From the NCBI RefSeq assembly GCF_014805525.1, contig NZ_JACFSZ010000011.1, positions 62,001-126,000 of the forward strand: a DNA stretch of 64,000 nucleotides, in the 5' to 3' direction. This document shows, in pieces, positions 44,394 to 53,837 of this stretch. This DNA is from Rhabdothermincola sediminis. Lineage in GTDB: Bacteria; Actinomycetota; Acidimicrobiia; Acidimicrobiales; Acidimicrobilacustridaceae. The translations under genes were made by a program, and so were the position numbers. Every line of letters starts with the position of its first letter. The first letter of the stretch is position 1. The notes beneath the pieces were generated by a model, which did no database searches, was not told where the DNA came from, and was given only the letters and a program-made list of their open reading frames with translations.

Positions 44394-44525
44394 CCTGCGC
44401 TACGCCCCCGAACTGTTCATGGATCCGCGGCTCATCAGCGCGCGTCGGTGAACAGAATGGGAAGCGTGGTGCCTCGACGGTTCGTGCCTCGACGTGTCCT
44501 GGCGGTGCTGGCGCGGCCAACGATC

Positions 44526-45116
44526 TCAGGTCTTTCGGGACGAGGGACGGTTCCAGAGTCGCACCCCCCGATGCTCGTGCTCCCAACCGAGGACCGACAA
44601 CGTCGCGGTCTCGAGTGGGAAGCGTCGCCCCTCCCGCGGCGGGAGCTCGCACCAGCAGGCGGCGAGCACCCGCAAGATGTGACCGTGGGCGAAGAGCGCC
44701 ACGTCTCCGCCGGCGCCGAGCGCGCGGTCGATCACCCGTCGGGCCCGCTCGGCGACGTCCTCGAGGCGTTCACCACCGGGGATGGGCCCGGTCCAGACGG
44801 TCCAGCCGGGTACGCGCTGGCGGATCTCGGCCGTGGTCAGGCCCTCGTAGTCTCCGTAGTCCCATTCGCGAAGGTCCGTCGTGGTGACCGCTCGGTCCAG
44901 GTAGCCCGCCGCGGCGCAGGTCTCCTGCGCCCGGCGGAGCGGGCTCACGAGTACCAGGGCGAACGGTCGCCCGGCGAGCAGATGGGCGACGCCGTCGGCT
45001 TGGCCGCGCCCGGTGTCGTTGAGTGGGAGGTCGGTGCGGCCGGTGTGGCGGCCACTCACGCTCCAGTCGGTCGCGCCGTGCCGGACCAGGTACACCTCGG
45101 GGCGGCCGTCTTCCAT
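44526..45116 (-). CDS. Histidine phosphatase family protein (phosphoglycerate-mutase-like)
   Basis: A 196-residue enzyme of the phosphoglycerate mutase/phosphatase superfamily. VRHGATDWSVSGRHTGRTDL gives the phospho-accepting His13 and Arg, PLRRAQET the second arginine, and LFAHGHILRVLA the second catalytic histidine. Size and motifs fit a broad phosphatase (GpmB/CobC-like) rather than a glycolytic mutase. ATG 45116 overlaps the zwf stop by one base (TGATG). Coupled with zwf it may act in sugar-phosphate metabolism; the substrate is unknown. Confidence 0.87.
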   Translation of the reverse strand: MEDGRPEVYLVRHGATDWSVSGRHTGRTDLPLNDTGRGQADGVAHLLAGRPFALVLVSPLRRAQETCAAAGYLDRAVTTTDLREWDYGDYEGLTTAEIRQRVPGWTVWTGPIPGGERLEDVAERARRVIDRALGAGGDVALFAHGHILRVLAACWCELPPREGRRFPLETATLSVLGWEHEHRGVRLWNRPSSRKT

Positions 45117-46537
45117 CAGCGCGACGCCGCCGGCGGCTCCCCCGGCCAGCGGCCGTACCCGTGTACCAGCGCCTCGGCTGCCGGCGGTCCCCACGACCCC
45201 CGCGGGTACACCGCGGTCGGTGGGCGGTGGGTCAGGATCGGCTCCACGATCCGCCAGGACTCCTCGATGGAGTCCTCCCGGGCGAACAGCGTCGGGTCTC
45301 CCGCCATCGCCTCCTCGATGAGCAACTCGTACGGCTCGGGGCCGACGTCGGTCCACAGCTGCTCGGGCGGCGCGATGGTGATCGGTCGGGGGGTCATCTG
45401 CTCGCCGGGCACCTTCTGGAGCATCGTGACCGCGGTGAAGCTGTTGGGCTTCACCTCGATGCGGATGGTGTTCGGCGGCAGCTCGTCTTTGTGGCGCGGC
45501 ATCCACAAGGGCACCGGGGGCGAGTGCAGCTCCACGGTCATCTCGGTGACGGTCTCGGCCAACGCCTTCCCGGCGCGCAGGAAGAACGGCACCCCGTGCC
45601 AGCGGGGCGAGTCGATGTCGAGCCGGAACGCACCGAAGGTCTCGGTGTCGGATCCCGGTCGAACGCCATCCACCTCGAGATAGCCCTCGTACTGGCCGCG
45701 GACGTAGTGGCCGGGATCCACGGGGCGAGCCGCGGCGAGGGCCTTGGCCTTCTCGTCGCGCAACGCGCGGCTGCTCTCGTTCACGGGCTGTTCCATGGCC
45801 ACCAGCGCGACCATCTGCAGCAGGTGGTTCTGCATCACGTCGCGTAGTGCGCCCACGCCGTCGTAGAACCCACCCCGGTCCTCCACCCCGAACGCCTCGG
45901 CCATGGTGATCTTCACCGACCGGACGTACGACCGGTTCCACAGCGGTTCGAGGATGGTGTTGGTGAAGCGAGTTATGAGCAGGTTGCGCATCGACTCCTT
46001 GCCGATGAAGTGGTCGATCCGGAAGATCGCGCTCTCCGGGAAATGCTCGTGCAGGATGTCGTTGAGCTCGATGGCGCTGGCGAGGTCGCGCCCGAAGGGC
46101 TTCTCGACGATGAGCCGCGCCCCCTCGGCGAGCCCCGCAGCAGCGAGGCTGCTGGCCACGGTGGCGAACATCGAAGGAGGGATCGCGAGGTGGAAGATGG
46201 GGTGGCGGGCACCGCCGACGGCCGCGCGGAGCCGGGCGAACGTGTCGGGATCCTGGTAGTCGCCGGACACGTATCGCATGAAGGAGGCAAGGCGGTCGAA
46301 CACGGCCTGGTTCCAGTGCCCACCCTGCTCACGCACGGCCTGCTCGGCGCGTGCCCGCAGGTCGTCGTCGGTCCAGCGGTCGAGGGCGACCCCGATGACC
46401 GGGACGTCGAGCAGGCCCCGGGCAGCCAGGCGGTAGATGGCCGGGAAGAGCTTCTTGTGGGCGAGATCACCGCTGGCGCCGAACATCACCAGTGCGTCCG
46501 AGCGTGGTCGGTTCGCGTCGGGTTCCCCACGAGGCAT
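45116..46537 (-). CDS. zwf: Glucose-6-phosphate dehydrogenase
   Basis: A 473-residue G6PDH catalysing the first step of the oxidative pentose-phosphate pathway. N-terminal nucleotide-binding motif [17 protein letters not shown], substrate-binding [13 protein letters not shown] (family RIDHYLGKE), [10 protein letters not shown] and the C-terminal beta domain ([14 protein letters not shown]). ATG 46537 ([14 protein letters not shown]) begins the conserved domain; the open frame extends antisense to the trehalase gene and is not used. Divergent from treH with 72 bases between starts. Confidence 0.95.
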   Translation of the reverse strand: MPRGEPDANRPRSDALVMFGASGDLAHKKLFPAIYRLAARGLLDVPVIGVALDRWTDDDLRARAEQAVREQGGHWNQAVFDRLASFMRYVSGDYQDPDTFARLRAAVGGARHPIFHLAIPPSMFATVASSLAAAGLAEGARLIVEKPFGRDLASAIELNDILHEHFPESAIFRIDHFIGKESMRNLLITRFTNTILEPLWNRSYVRSVKITMAEAFGVEDRGGFYDGVGALRDVMQNHLLQMVALVAMEQPVNESSRALRDEKAKALAAARPVDPGHYVRGQYEGYLEVDGVRPGSDTETFGAFRLDIDSPRWHGVPFFLRAGKALAETVTEMTVELHSPPVPLWMPRHKDELPPNTIRIEVKPNSFTAVTMLQKVPGEQMTPRPITIAPPEQLWTDVGPEPYELLIEEAMAGDPTLFAREDSIEESWRIVEPILTHRPPTAVYPRGSWGPPAAEALVHGYGRWPGEPPAASR

Positions 46538-46609
46538 GCGGGAAACGTAGCGGTGGTCCCTGGTTCCGTGTCGGCCGGGACGATCGGTGAGGTGGCAAGC
46601 TGACCGGGC

Positions 46610-48505
46610 ATGCCGTCGCTGATCGAGGACTACGCCATCATCGGTGACACCGAGACGGTCGCCCTGGTCGGTCGTGACGGGTCCATCGACTGGTTCTGCG
46701 CGCCTCGCTTCGACAGCGCTGCCTGCTTCGCGGCCCTGCTCGGTGATCGCCACCACGGTCGCTGGCTCCTCGCGCCGCATGACCGGCCGTCGAGGGTCGA
46801 TCGCCGGTACCGGGGCGACACGCTGGTGCTCGAGACGGTGTTCACCACGCCCACCGGGCAGGTGGCAGTCATCGATTTCATGCCCGTCCGGCGTCGCGGC
46901 GTCGAGTTGGTGCGGATCGTCGAAGGCCGCTCGGGGACGGTCAGGATCGACCTGGAGCTCATCGTTCGCTTCGACTACGGCGCCATCGTCCCGTGGGTGC
47001 GAGCCATCGAGGGGGGTAGGGTCGCGATCGGCGGTGCCGACGGGCTGGTGCTGCGCACGCCGGTGGAACTCGAAGGTCGGGACCTCGACACGGTCGCCTC
47101 TTTCGACGTGAGCAGCGGTGACCGGGTGCCGTTCGTGATGCAGTGGTTCCCGTCGCACGAGGCGGTTCCCGAACCGATCGACGCCCTGGTAGTCCTCGAG
47201 GACACCGAACGCTGGTGGCAGGTCTGGTCCGCTCGCTGCGCCTACGAGGGTGACTACGCGGATGCGGTGATGCGTTCACTCATCACGCTCAAGGCCCTCA
47301 CACACGCCCCGACCGGCGGGGTGGTCGCGGCGGCGACGACGTCGCTTCCTGAGTACCTGGGTGGGGTGCGCAACTGGGACTACCGCTACTGCTGGCTGCG
47401 CGATGCGACGTTCACGCTCTCGGCGCTGAGTGAGGCGGGATACGCGAGCGAAGCGGTGGCGTGGAGCGAATGGCTGCGCCGGGTCATCGCCGGTAGCCCC
47501 GACAAGATGCAGATCATGTACGGGATCGGTGGGGAACGCCGCCTGGTCGAGACGGTCATCGACTGGTTGCCCGGCTACGAAGGCTCCGCCCCGGTTCGGA
47601 TCGGGAATGCGGCCAGCGGGCAGTTCCAGCTCGACGTCTACGGCGAGGTCATGGACATGTTCCTGCACTCGCACGCCTGCCTCGGCAACGAGCTGCCGCC
47701 GGACGCCTGGGATCTGGCCCGCATGCTGGTGGAACACGTGCGCGAGGTCTGGACGGAACCAGACGACGGGATCTGGGAGGTGCGAGGGCCGCGCCGGCAC
47801 TTCGTGCACTCGAAGGTCATGGCCTGGGTGGCCATCGATCGGTGGATCCATCTGTGCGAGCTGAGCGCACGAGCAGGGAGCCGGCCGCACCTGCCGGACC
47901 TGTCGCGTTGGATGCAGTTGCGGGACGACATGCACCGTGAGATCTGCGAGAAGGGATACGACCCCGCGGTGGGGGCGTTCACCCAGTACTACGGCTCGAG
48001 CGAGCTGGATGCGAGCTGCCTCATGCTGGCGCTGGTGGGTTTCCTGCCCGCGACCGATCCGCGCATCGTGGGCACGGTGGAGGCGATCCAGCGTGAGCTG
48101 CTCGTCGACGGCTTCGTGCGCCGTTATCGCACCGAGGCGATCCACGACGCCGGCGACACCGGCGGGTCCGGTAAGGCCGATGCATCGACGACGACGGTCG
48201 ACGGGCTCCCACCGGGCGAAGGCGCCTTCCTCCTCACCACCTTCTGGTTGCTCGACAACCTGGTGCTCCTCGGCCGCGTGGCGGAGGCCCGGACGGGCTT
48301 CGAGCGGTTGCTGGCTCTTCGCAACGACGTGGGCCTGCTGTCCGAGGAGTACGACGTCGAGGACAGCCGCCAGTTGGGCAACTTCCCCCAGGCCTTCTCG
48401 CACGTGGGACTCATCCTCACGGCTCACAACCTCACCGGTCAGGGCACCGGTCCGGCTCACCATCGTGCGCTGCGGCATCCTCACTGCGCTTCGGTAGCGC
48501 GCTGA
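46610..48505 (+). CDS. GH15 glucoamylase/trehalase-family glycoside hydrolase
   Basis: A 631-residue (alpha/alpha)6 hydrolase. The N-terminal [20 protein letters not shown] is characteristic of the GH15 trehalase group (mycobacterial TreH type); [16 protein letters not shown] and [13 protein letters not shown] lie in the catalytic domain; the C-terminal FSHVGLI with [16 protein letters not shown] are also conserved. GH15 members hydrolyse trehalose or alpha-1,4 glucosides; trehalose is favoured by the mycobacterial similarity. With HAD-GH65 it would give two routes of disaccharide use. No signal peptide, so intracellular. Confidence 0.9.
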   Translation: MPSLIEDYAIIGDTETVALVGRDGSIDWFCAPRFDSAACFAALLGDRHHGRWLLAPHDRPSRVDRRYRGDTLVLETVFTTPTGQVAVIDFMPVRRRGVELVRIVEGRSGTVRIDLELIVRFDYGAIVPWVRAIEGGRVAIGGADGLVLRTPVELEGRDLDTVASFDVSSGDRVPFVMQWFPSHEAVPEPIDALVVLEDTERWWQVWSARCAYEGDYADAVMRSLITLKALTHAPTGGVVAAATTSLPEYLGGVRNWDYRYCWLRDATFTLSALSEAGYASEAVAWSEWLRRVIAGSPDKMQIMYGIGGERRLVETVIDWLPGYEGSAPVRIGNAASGQFQLDVYGEVMDMFLHSHACLGNELPPDAWDLARMLVEHVREVWTEPDDGIWEVRGPRRHFVHSKVMAWVAIDRWIHLCELSARAGSRPHLPDLSRWMQLRDDMHREICEKGYDPAVGAFTQYYGSSELDASCLMLALVGFLPATDPRIVGTVEAIQRELLVDGFVRRYRTEAIHDAGDTGGSGKADASTTTVDGLPPGEGAFLLTTFWLLDNLVLLGRVAEARTGFERLLALRNDVGLLSEEYDVEDSRQLGNFPQAFSHVGLILTAHNLTGQGTGPAHHRALRHPHCASVAR

Positions 48506-48611
48506 GAGCCTCCCGCCGGGGTCGTGGCTGCCGGTGGGCGCTTGGTGACGGTGCCGTTATCATGAGGCCACGCCGGCGCTGCGGCGCCGTCCGGGTCCAA
48601 GGGGGAGGCAG

Positions 48612-49748
48612 ATGTCGGATCGGGAACTCATCGGGCGTGACGAAGCCAACGATGTGGACGCCATCGTCACCGCTGCGCTCCAGCACCCCTACGTCGGTTC
48701 GGTGCACGTGGTGCGCGACAACGCGGATGCCATCTTCACCTGGGACTACGAGAAGGGCGCCCGGCCCGGCCTCCACAAGCTCTACGAGAAGGCCAAGAAC
48801 GCCCAGTGGAACGGGGAGACGGATCTCCCCTGGGACACCGACGTCGACCAGGAGGCCCTGACGGTCCAGGTCGCGGGCGCCGAGCCGAACTGGGAGTTCG
48901 CCGGCCTCGACGTCACCGGCACCCCGCTGGAGAAGTGGACCAGCAAGGAGTGGATCCGCTGGAACATCGAGCAGCAGAACTGGACGCTGAGCCAGTTCAT
49001 GCACGGTGAGCAAGGGGCCCTGCTCTGCACGGCCAAGATCGTCGAGACGGTGCCGTGGATCGATGCGAAGTACTACGCGGCCACGCAGGTGATGGACGAG
49101 GCTCGCCACGTCGAGGTCTTCGCCAAGTACCTGGACACGAAGCTCTCGGGCCATTACCCCCTGAACGCCCATCTCGGGATGCTGCTCGACGACATCCTCG
49201 AGGACAGCCGCTGGGACATGACCTACCTGGGCATGCAGATCATGGTCGAAGGCCTGGCGCTGGCCGCGTTCGGCTTCATGCACGCCCTCACCCCCGAACC
49301 GCTGCTCAAGCAACTCCTCCGCTACGTGATGAGCGACGAAGCCCGCCACGTGGCCTTCGGGGTGCTGTCGCTCAAGGAGTACTACGCGGAGCTCTCCGAT
49401 GCCGAGCTGCGGGAGCGACAGGAGTTCGCGTTCGAGGCTGCGCTGCGGATGCGGGATCGGCTGCTCGCGGTCGAGGTGTGGGACCGCATGGGCATCGACC
49501 CTCGGTTGGCGATCGGTCGCTTCAAGGGTGATCGGCTGGAAGACCCCTTCCAGCTCATGCTCTTCTCGAAGATCGTGCCCAACTGCAAGAAGCTCGGGCT
49601 GCTCGATGCTGGTGGCGGTTGGCTGCGGGACCGCTTCACCGAGATCGGCGTCATCCAGTTCGAGGACTGGGTCGACACCACCAACGAGTACGAGTCGCTC
49701 GACGAGCTCGCCAAGGATCGCGCCGCAGCCGCCTCGCGGCCGGCCTGA
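48612..49748 (+). CDS. Ferritin-like di-iron protein of unknown substrate
   Basis: A 378-residue helical protein with two di-iron half-motifs: the first helix pair has GEQGALL with QVMDEARHVEVFAKY (E, then ExxH), the second MIVEGLALAAFGF-like (VEGLALAAFGF) with VMSDEARHVAFGVLSL (E, then ExxH). This is the ribonucleotide-reductase/AurF-like ferritin superfamily pattern, widespread in actinobacteria and usually annotated only as ferritin-like. It may be an oxygenase or oxidase. GGGGGAGG lies about 6 bases before ATG 48612, and the leader holds a 6-bp GC hairpin at 48570-48586. Converges with the permease gene, four bases apart. Confidence 0.85.
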   Translation: MSDRELIGRDEANDVDAIVTAALQHPYVGSVHVVRDNADAIFTWDYEKGARPGLHKLYEKAKNAQWNGETDLPWDTDVDQEALTVQVAGAEPNWEFAGLDVTGTPLEKWTSKEWIRWNIEQQNWTLSQFMHGEQGALLCTAKIVETVPWIDAKYYAATQVMDEARHVEVFAKYLDTKLSGHYPLNAHLGMLLDDILEDSRWDMTYLGMQIMVEGLALAAFGFMHALTPEPLLKQLLRYVMSDEARHVAFGVLSLKEYYAELSDAELRERQEFAFEAALRMRDRLLAVEVWDRMGIDPRLAIGRFKGDRLEDPFQLMLFSKIVPNCKKLGLLDAGGGWLRDRFTEIGVIQFEDWVDTTNEYESLDELAKDRAAAASRPA

Positions 49749-49752
49749 GCGT

Positions 49753-51672
49753 TCAGTACCGTTCCTCCGCACGCTCGTAGAGGTGGATCGGCACCGCAGT
49801 CACAACGGTGTTCGGCCGCATGCGCAACCTGGTGCGCAACACGAGCGCGCTCTGGTTGTGGAGAAGCTGCTCCCACCAGTGGCTCAGGACGAACTCGGGC
49901 ACCACGACCGTGATGATGTCGTCGGGCCACTCCCGATCGAGCTCGTCGATGAACGCCATCACCGGCCCCGCCAGTTCCCGGTAGGGGGAGTAGATGGTGC
50001 GTAGCTCAACCGGGATGTCGTATTCCTCCCACTGTTTCTGGAGGCGCTGTTGCTGCTCCTCGTCGTGGACGACGGTGACCGCCATCAGCCGGTCGGGCGC
50101 GAGGGATCGCGCATAGGTGATGGCATCGAGCACCCCGCGATGCACCTGGCCGACCAGGACGATGACGGTGTGGCGGTGGCGCTTCGAGCGGTAGCCCTCG
50201 GGGACCGAGATGGCGGTGGCGACCCGCACGTAGTGGCGGTGGATGGCCCTGAACATCGTGACGATGATCGGGATCAGCAGCACCGGGATCCAGGCGCCGA
50301 TCGCGAACTTCGACACCACCACGACCAGGAGCACCACGAACGTCGCCAGGGCGCCGACCGCATTGATCACCTGGTTCCGTCGCCATCCCTTTTCGCGCAC
50401 CCGCCGGTGGTGGAGCACCATGCCCGCTTGCGAGAGTGTGAAGCCCGTGAAGACCCCGACGGCATAGAGGGGGATCAGGGCGCTGGTGACGCCACCGAAG
50501 GCCACGATCAGGATGCCCGCCACCAGGGCGAGCAGGATGATGCCGTTCGAGAAGACCAGCCGGTCCCCGCGGTTGGTGAGCTGCCGGGGGAGGTAGCCGT
50601 CACCCGCGATGATCGACGACACCCGCGGGAAGTCCGCGAAGGCGGTGTTGGCCGCGAGGATCAGGATGGCGAAGGTCGAGAACTGGAGCACGTAGTACAA
50701 GACGTTGCCCAGGTCCCCGATGCTGCTCGGCCCGTCGAGGTAGAGGTAGCGGCCCATGATCGACAGGAGGGTCTCCTCCTCGCTCACCGTGGGCTTGAGG
50801 TTGTGAGCCACTACGGACAATCCCATGAATGCCGTACCGAGGATGAGCCCCATCGCGATCAGGGTCGTCGCAGCGTTGTGCGACTCGGGCTTCTTGAAGG
50901 CGGGGACACCGTTGGAGATGGCCTCGATACCGGTCAGGGCCACCGCACCCGAGGAGAAGGCGCGCAACAGCAGGAGCATGCCAAGGCTGCTGAACATCGG
51001 GAGGCCATCGGAGCCGATGGCGGTCCCGTGCTGTCGAGCCAGCTCGACCAGCGAGGAGACGTTCTCCTCCATGGGTGGCAGGTCCCGCAGGAAGATCTCG
51101 TAGAGCCCGTAGCCGATCAGCAGGGCGAGGCTGACGATGTAGGTGTAGACGGGCGGCGCGAAGAGCTTGCCGGACTCCTTCGCGCCACGGAGGTTCGCCA
51201 GCGTCATCACCGCGATGGCGATGAGGCAGAGCGTGACCCGGTACGGGAGCAGCTCGGAGAACGCGGAGGTGATGGCGGCGATCCCCGCCGACACCGAGAC
51301 CGCGACCGTCAGGATGTAGTCGACGAGCAGCGACGCGCCGGCGACGAGCGAGGGGAGCACACCGAGGTTCTCCCGGCTGACGACGTACGAGCCGCCTCCA
51401 CTCGGGTAGGCGTAGATCGTCTGCCGGTAGCTGGTGATCACGATCGTCAGCAGGAGGGCGACGACGAGGGAGATCGGCACCAGGCTGTTCAGGGCGACCA
51501 TGCCGACCACGGGAACCAGGACCAGCAGGATCTCCTCCGTCGCGTAGGCGGTGGAGGAGATGGCGTCCGACGCGAACACCGTCAGCGCGGTCGGCCGACC
51601 GAGGCGGGTGTGCGCCTCCTCGGTGCTCGCGATGGGAGGACCGACGATCAGGCGTTTGAGAGCTGAGTACAT
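49753..51672 (-). CDS. APC-superfamily permease, KimA/YdaO-like K+/H+ symporter
   Basis: A 639-residue transporter with 12 helices (residues about 30-460) and a cytosolic USP-like C-terminal domain. MYSALKRLIVGPPIASTEEA, ALTVFASDAISSTAYATEEI, RQTIYAYPSGGGSYVVSREN, LVDYILTVAVSVSAGIAAIT and FSNGIILLALVAGILIVAFG track Bacillus KimA (YdaO) closely, and so does the end HNQSALVLRTRL. KimA imports K+ and is inhibited by c-di-AMP. In Mycobacterium the equivalent (Rv2690c) is listed as an APC permease beside the TrkA genes ceoBC. K+ transport is therefore predicted. The 205-base upstream gap has no ydaO-type riboswitch that I can recognise. Confidence 0.88.
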   Translation of the reverse strand: MYSALKRLIVGPPIASTEEAHTRLGRPTALTVFASDAISSTAYATEEILLVLVPVVGMVALNSLVPISLVVALLLTIVITSYRQTIYAYPSGGGSYVVSRENLGVLPSLVAGASLLVDYILTVAVSVSAGIAAITSAFSELLPYRVTLCLIAIAVMTLANLRGAKESGKLFAPPVYTYIVSLALLIGYGLYEIFLRDLPPMEENVSSLVELARQHGTAIGSDGLPMFSSLGMLLLLRAFSSGAVALTGIEAISNGVPAFKKPESHNAATTLIAMGLILGTAFMGLSVVAHNLKPTVSEEETLLSIMGRYLYLDGPSSIGDLGNVLYYVLQFSTFAILILAANTAFADFPRVSSIIAGDGYLPRQLTNRGDRLVFSNGIILLALVAGILIVAFGGVTSALIPLYAVGVFTGFTLSQAGMVLHHRRVREKGWRRNQVINAVGALATFVVLLVVVVSKFAIGAWIPVLLIPIIVTMFRAIHRHYVRVATAISVPEGYRSKRHRHTVIVLVGQVHRGVLDAITYARSLAPDRLMAVTVVHDEEQQQRLQKQWEEYDIPVELRTIYSPYRELAGPVMAFIDELDREWPDDIITVVVPEFVLSHWWEQLLHNQSALVLRTRLRMRPNTVVTAVPIHLYERAEERY

Positions 51673-51877
51673 CGGCGCTCCGCGTGGGTCTTCCGGTCAC
51701 CGCCGTCCGGGGGTCGTCGGCAATCTACGCCCGGTCGGGCGCCGGCAGGAAAAGTCGTAGCCGGCCGAGTTCGCGGTCGGTTAGGCCGCCAGGGTGGAGC
51801 ACCACGAGGGCGGGGCTTAGGATGCGCCGGCGTGCCATCGCCCGGCGGTGCGGGCGTGGCCACCGGAGGAGGTAGCC

Positions 51878-52546
51878 GTGCACGTTGTGGTCGTCGGATG
51901 CGGGCGAGTGGGGTCAGGATTGGCCGCGGCGCTCGAGGACGAGGGCCATTCGGTCGCCGTCGTGGACCGCCGTCCGGAGGCGTTCACCCGGCTCCCGGAG
52001 GGGTTCCGCGGCGCCACCGTCGTCGGGGTCGGGTTCGACCGGGAGCGGCTACAGCGAGCCGGCATCGAACGGGCGGGCGCGGTGGCGGCGGTCACGAGCG
52101 GTGACAACTCCAACATCGTCGTGGCCAGGGTGGCCCGGGAGGCGTTCGGCATCGAGCGGGTGGTGGCCCGCATCTACGACCAGCGGCGCGCCGCGATCTA
52201 CGAGCGGCTGGGCATCCCCACCGTGGCCACCGTGCAGTGGACGATCGACCGGGTGCTACGTCGTGTGCTTCCCGATTCGCCGAACGTCGAGTGGGTCGAT
52301 CCGTCGGCCAGCGTGTGCCTCGTGGAGCGTTCGGTCCCCGAGGCGTGGGCAGGTCAACCGGTCGCAGCACTCGAGGTGCCTGGGTCTGCCCGGATCACGG
52401 CCGTGACCCGCCTGGGCAAGGCGATGCTCGGGGAATCGGGCTTCGTGCTCCAGGACGGCGATGTGGTGTGGGCGACCTGTGCCGGCGACGGCATCGACCG
52501 GTTCGACGAGCACCTCGAAGCCGGGCCGAATGGAGGTGGCCGGTGA
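51878..52546 (+). CDS. TrkA-family potassium uptake regulatory protein, first copy
   Basis: A 222-residue TrkA (RCK) protein: N-terminal Rossmann domain VHVVVVGCGRVGSGLAAALE with the NAD-binding GxGxxG and downstream acidic residue, then a C-terminal RCK_C domain (about 140-215, ITAVTRLGKAMLGESGFVLQ). It binds NAD(H)/nucleotides and gates Trk/KimA-type channels. GTG 51878 has GGAGGAGGTAG directly before it. The stop and the next start share one base (TGATG at 52544-52548). Confidence 0.92.
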   Translation: MHVVVVGCGRVGSGLAAALEDEGHSVAVVDRRPEAFTRLPEGFRGATVVGVGFDRERLQRAGIERAGAVAAVTSGDNSNIVVARVAREAFGIERVVARIYDQRRAAIYERLGIPTVATVQWTIDRVLRRVLPDSPNVEWVDPSASVCLVERSVPEAWAGQPVAALEVPGSARITAVTRLGKAMLGESGFVLQDGDVVWATCAGDGIDRFDEHLEAGPNGGGR

Positions 52547-53217
52547 TGCGGGTGGTCATCGCGGGTGGGGGGAACGTGGGCACCTACATCGCTGGGGAGC
52601 TGCACCGGGCGGGCCACGAGGTGCTGATCGTGGAGGTCGACCCCCGCCGAGTCGATCAGGCCCGCTCCGCCGGTGAGCCGGCGGGCGTCGAATGGCTCCA
52701 GGCCGACGCCTGCGAGATCTCCGAGCTGGTCCGGGCCGAGCCGGGTCGCGCGGACGTGGTGGTGGCGGTCACGGGCGACGACGAGGACAACCTGGTCATT
52801 TCCCTGCTGGCCAAGCAGGAGTTCGGCGTGCCCCGTGTCGTGGCCCGCGTCAACAACCCCTCCAACGAGTGGTTGTTCAACGAGAGTTGGGGGGTGGACC
52901 TCTCGGTCTCCACGCCGCACCTGCTCACGGCGCTGGTCGAGGAGGCGCTCACGGTAGGGAGCCTGGTACGCCTGCTGTCGTTCGCCGGCGGCCGGGTCCG
53001 TTTGTCCGAGGTCACCCTGGCCGACGTCTCACCGGCTTGTGGGAAGGAGATCGTCGATCTGGACCTGCCCCGCGACTCCACGGTCGTCGCGGTCCTCCGC
53101 CAGGATCACGTGGTGGTGCCACGGGGTGACACCACGTTGTACGCGGGAGACGAAGTCGTGGTGCTGGTGACGGACGAGAGCGAAGCTCAGGTTCGCCAGG
53201 TGCTCATCGGCACCTGA
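52546..53217 (+). CDS. TrkA-family potassium uptake regulatory protein, second copy
   Basis: A 223-residue TrkA paralogue: MRVVIAGGGNVGTYIAGELH with the GxGxxG nucleotide loop, VVVAVTGDDEDNLVISLLAK and a C-terminal RCK_C domain ending YAGDEVVVLVTDE. With the first copy it corresponds to mycobacterial CeoB/CeoC. ATG 52546 has GGAGGTGGCCGGTG before it. The two subunits probably form a heteromeric ring on the cytoplasmic face of a K+ transporter such as the divergently encoded KimA-like protein. Confidence 0.92.
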   Translation: MRVVIAGGGNVGTYIAGELHRAGHEVLIVEVDPRRVDQARSAGEPAGVEWLQADACEISELVRAEPGRADVVVAVTGDDEDNLVISLLAKQEFGVPRVVARVNNPSNEWLFNESWGVDLSVSTPHLLTALVEEALTVGSLVRLLSFAGGRVRLSEVTLADVSPACGKEIVDLDLPRDSTVVAVLRQDHVVVPRGDTTLYAGDEVVVLVTDESEAQVRQVLIGT

Positions 53218-53251
53218 GCGTGCTCGTGGCCGCCTGCCGGAGCGGCTGGGG

Positions 53252-53605
53252 TCACAGCAAGGTGTAGGCCGGGTTGAGCAGCACCAGCCGGCCCCGCTCG
53301 GTGCGAGCCACCCCCTCCAGGACCATGCCGCGCCCGAGGGTGACGCCGTGGAGAACCTTGCGGCCGGTGAACACTCCCGTGGCCCGGCCGGTGCCGTCGC
53401 TGATGGTGACCTCAACGGCCGGGGAGCCAGCGCGTGGGACCAGGCGCGACTCCTGGATCTCCCCGCCCACCCGCACCGGCTCGCGCAGCGGGGCCTCCCC
53501 GATCGGTGTGAGGCCCAGACCCTGGTAGCGCTCCTGCAGGCGGGCCTGGTCGAGCTGCTGGACGCTGGCGGTGAGGCGTTGGCGGATCTTCGAGACCGAG
53601 GGCAC
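53252..53605 (-). CDS. OB-fold nucleic-acid-binding-like protein
   Basis: A 117-residue protein with a short helical N-terminus (QRLTASVQQLDQARLQERYQ) and an OB-fold core (GEIQESRLVPR, VEVTISDGTGRATGVFTGRK, GRGMVLEGVARTERGRLVLL). Mycobacterium has a small OB-fold gene two genes from ceoBC in the same place. GTG 53605 (VPSVSKI) is the first start that leaves no low-complexity leader. Function unknown; a nucleotide or nucleic-acid ligand is inferred from fold only. Confidence 0.8.
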   Translation of the reverse strand: MPSVSKIRQRLTASVQQLDQARLQERYQGLGLTPIGEAPLREPVRVGGEIQESRLVPRAGSPAVEVTISDGTGRATGVFTGRKVLHGVTLGRGMVLEGVARTERGRLVLLNPAYTLL

Positions 53606-53630
53606 GGCGGCCAGCGTGCCACGCCCGCCG

Positions 53631-53654
53631 GCACCGGTCACACCGGACCGGTGC
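53631..53654. promoter_or_regulatory. Dyad in the divergent OB-fold/Ca-ATPase region
   Basis: GCACCGGT (53631-53638) and ACCGGTGC (53647-53654), perfect 8-bp arms, spacer CACACCGG, within the 232-base divergent gap. It could be an operator for either gene or a hairpin. The remainder of the gap shows nothing else I can name. Confidence 0.35.
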
Positions 53655-53837
53655 TCAGGTTGTCGTCTTCGCCGGGTCCTGCGAGACTGTCGAGCAGCGA
53701 GGGGAGTACCCCGACACGGATCCGTCGTCATCACGGCCGACCGGCACGTCGCTGCCGATTGCCCGGCGGTTCCGGCCCCCAGCGGGTGGGAGAGACCTCC
53801 GGTCGATCAACGAACGCGAGACCGGAGACGAACCTGC

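Noticed and set aside
50050-51666. 538-residue plus-strand frame opposite the KimA-like permease
   Set aside because: Asp/Gly/Arg/Glu-rich without motifs; shadow of the permease.
51673-51877. ydaO (c-di-AMP) riboswitch before the KimA-like gene
   Set aside because: I looked for the conserved riboswitch segments on the minus strand and did not find them.
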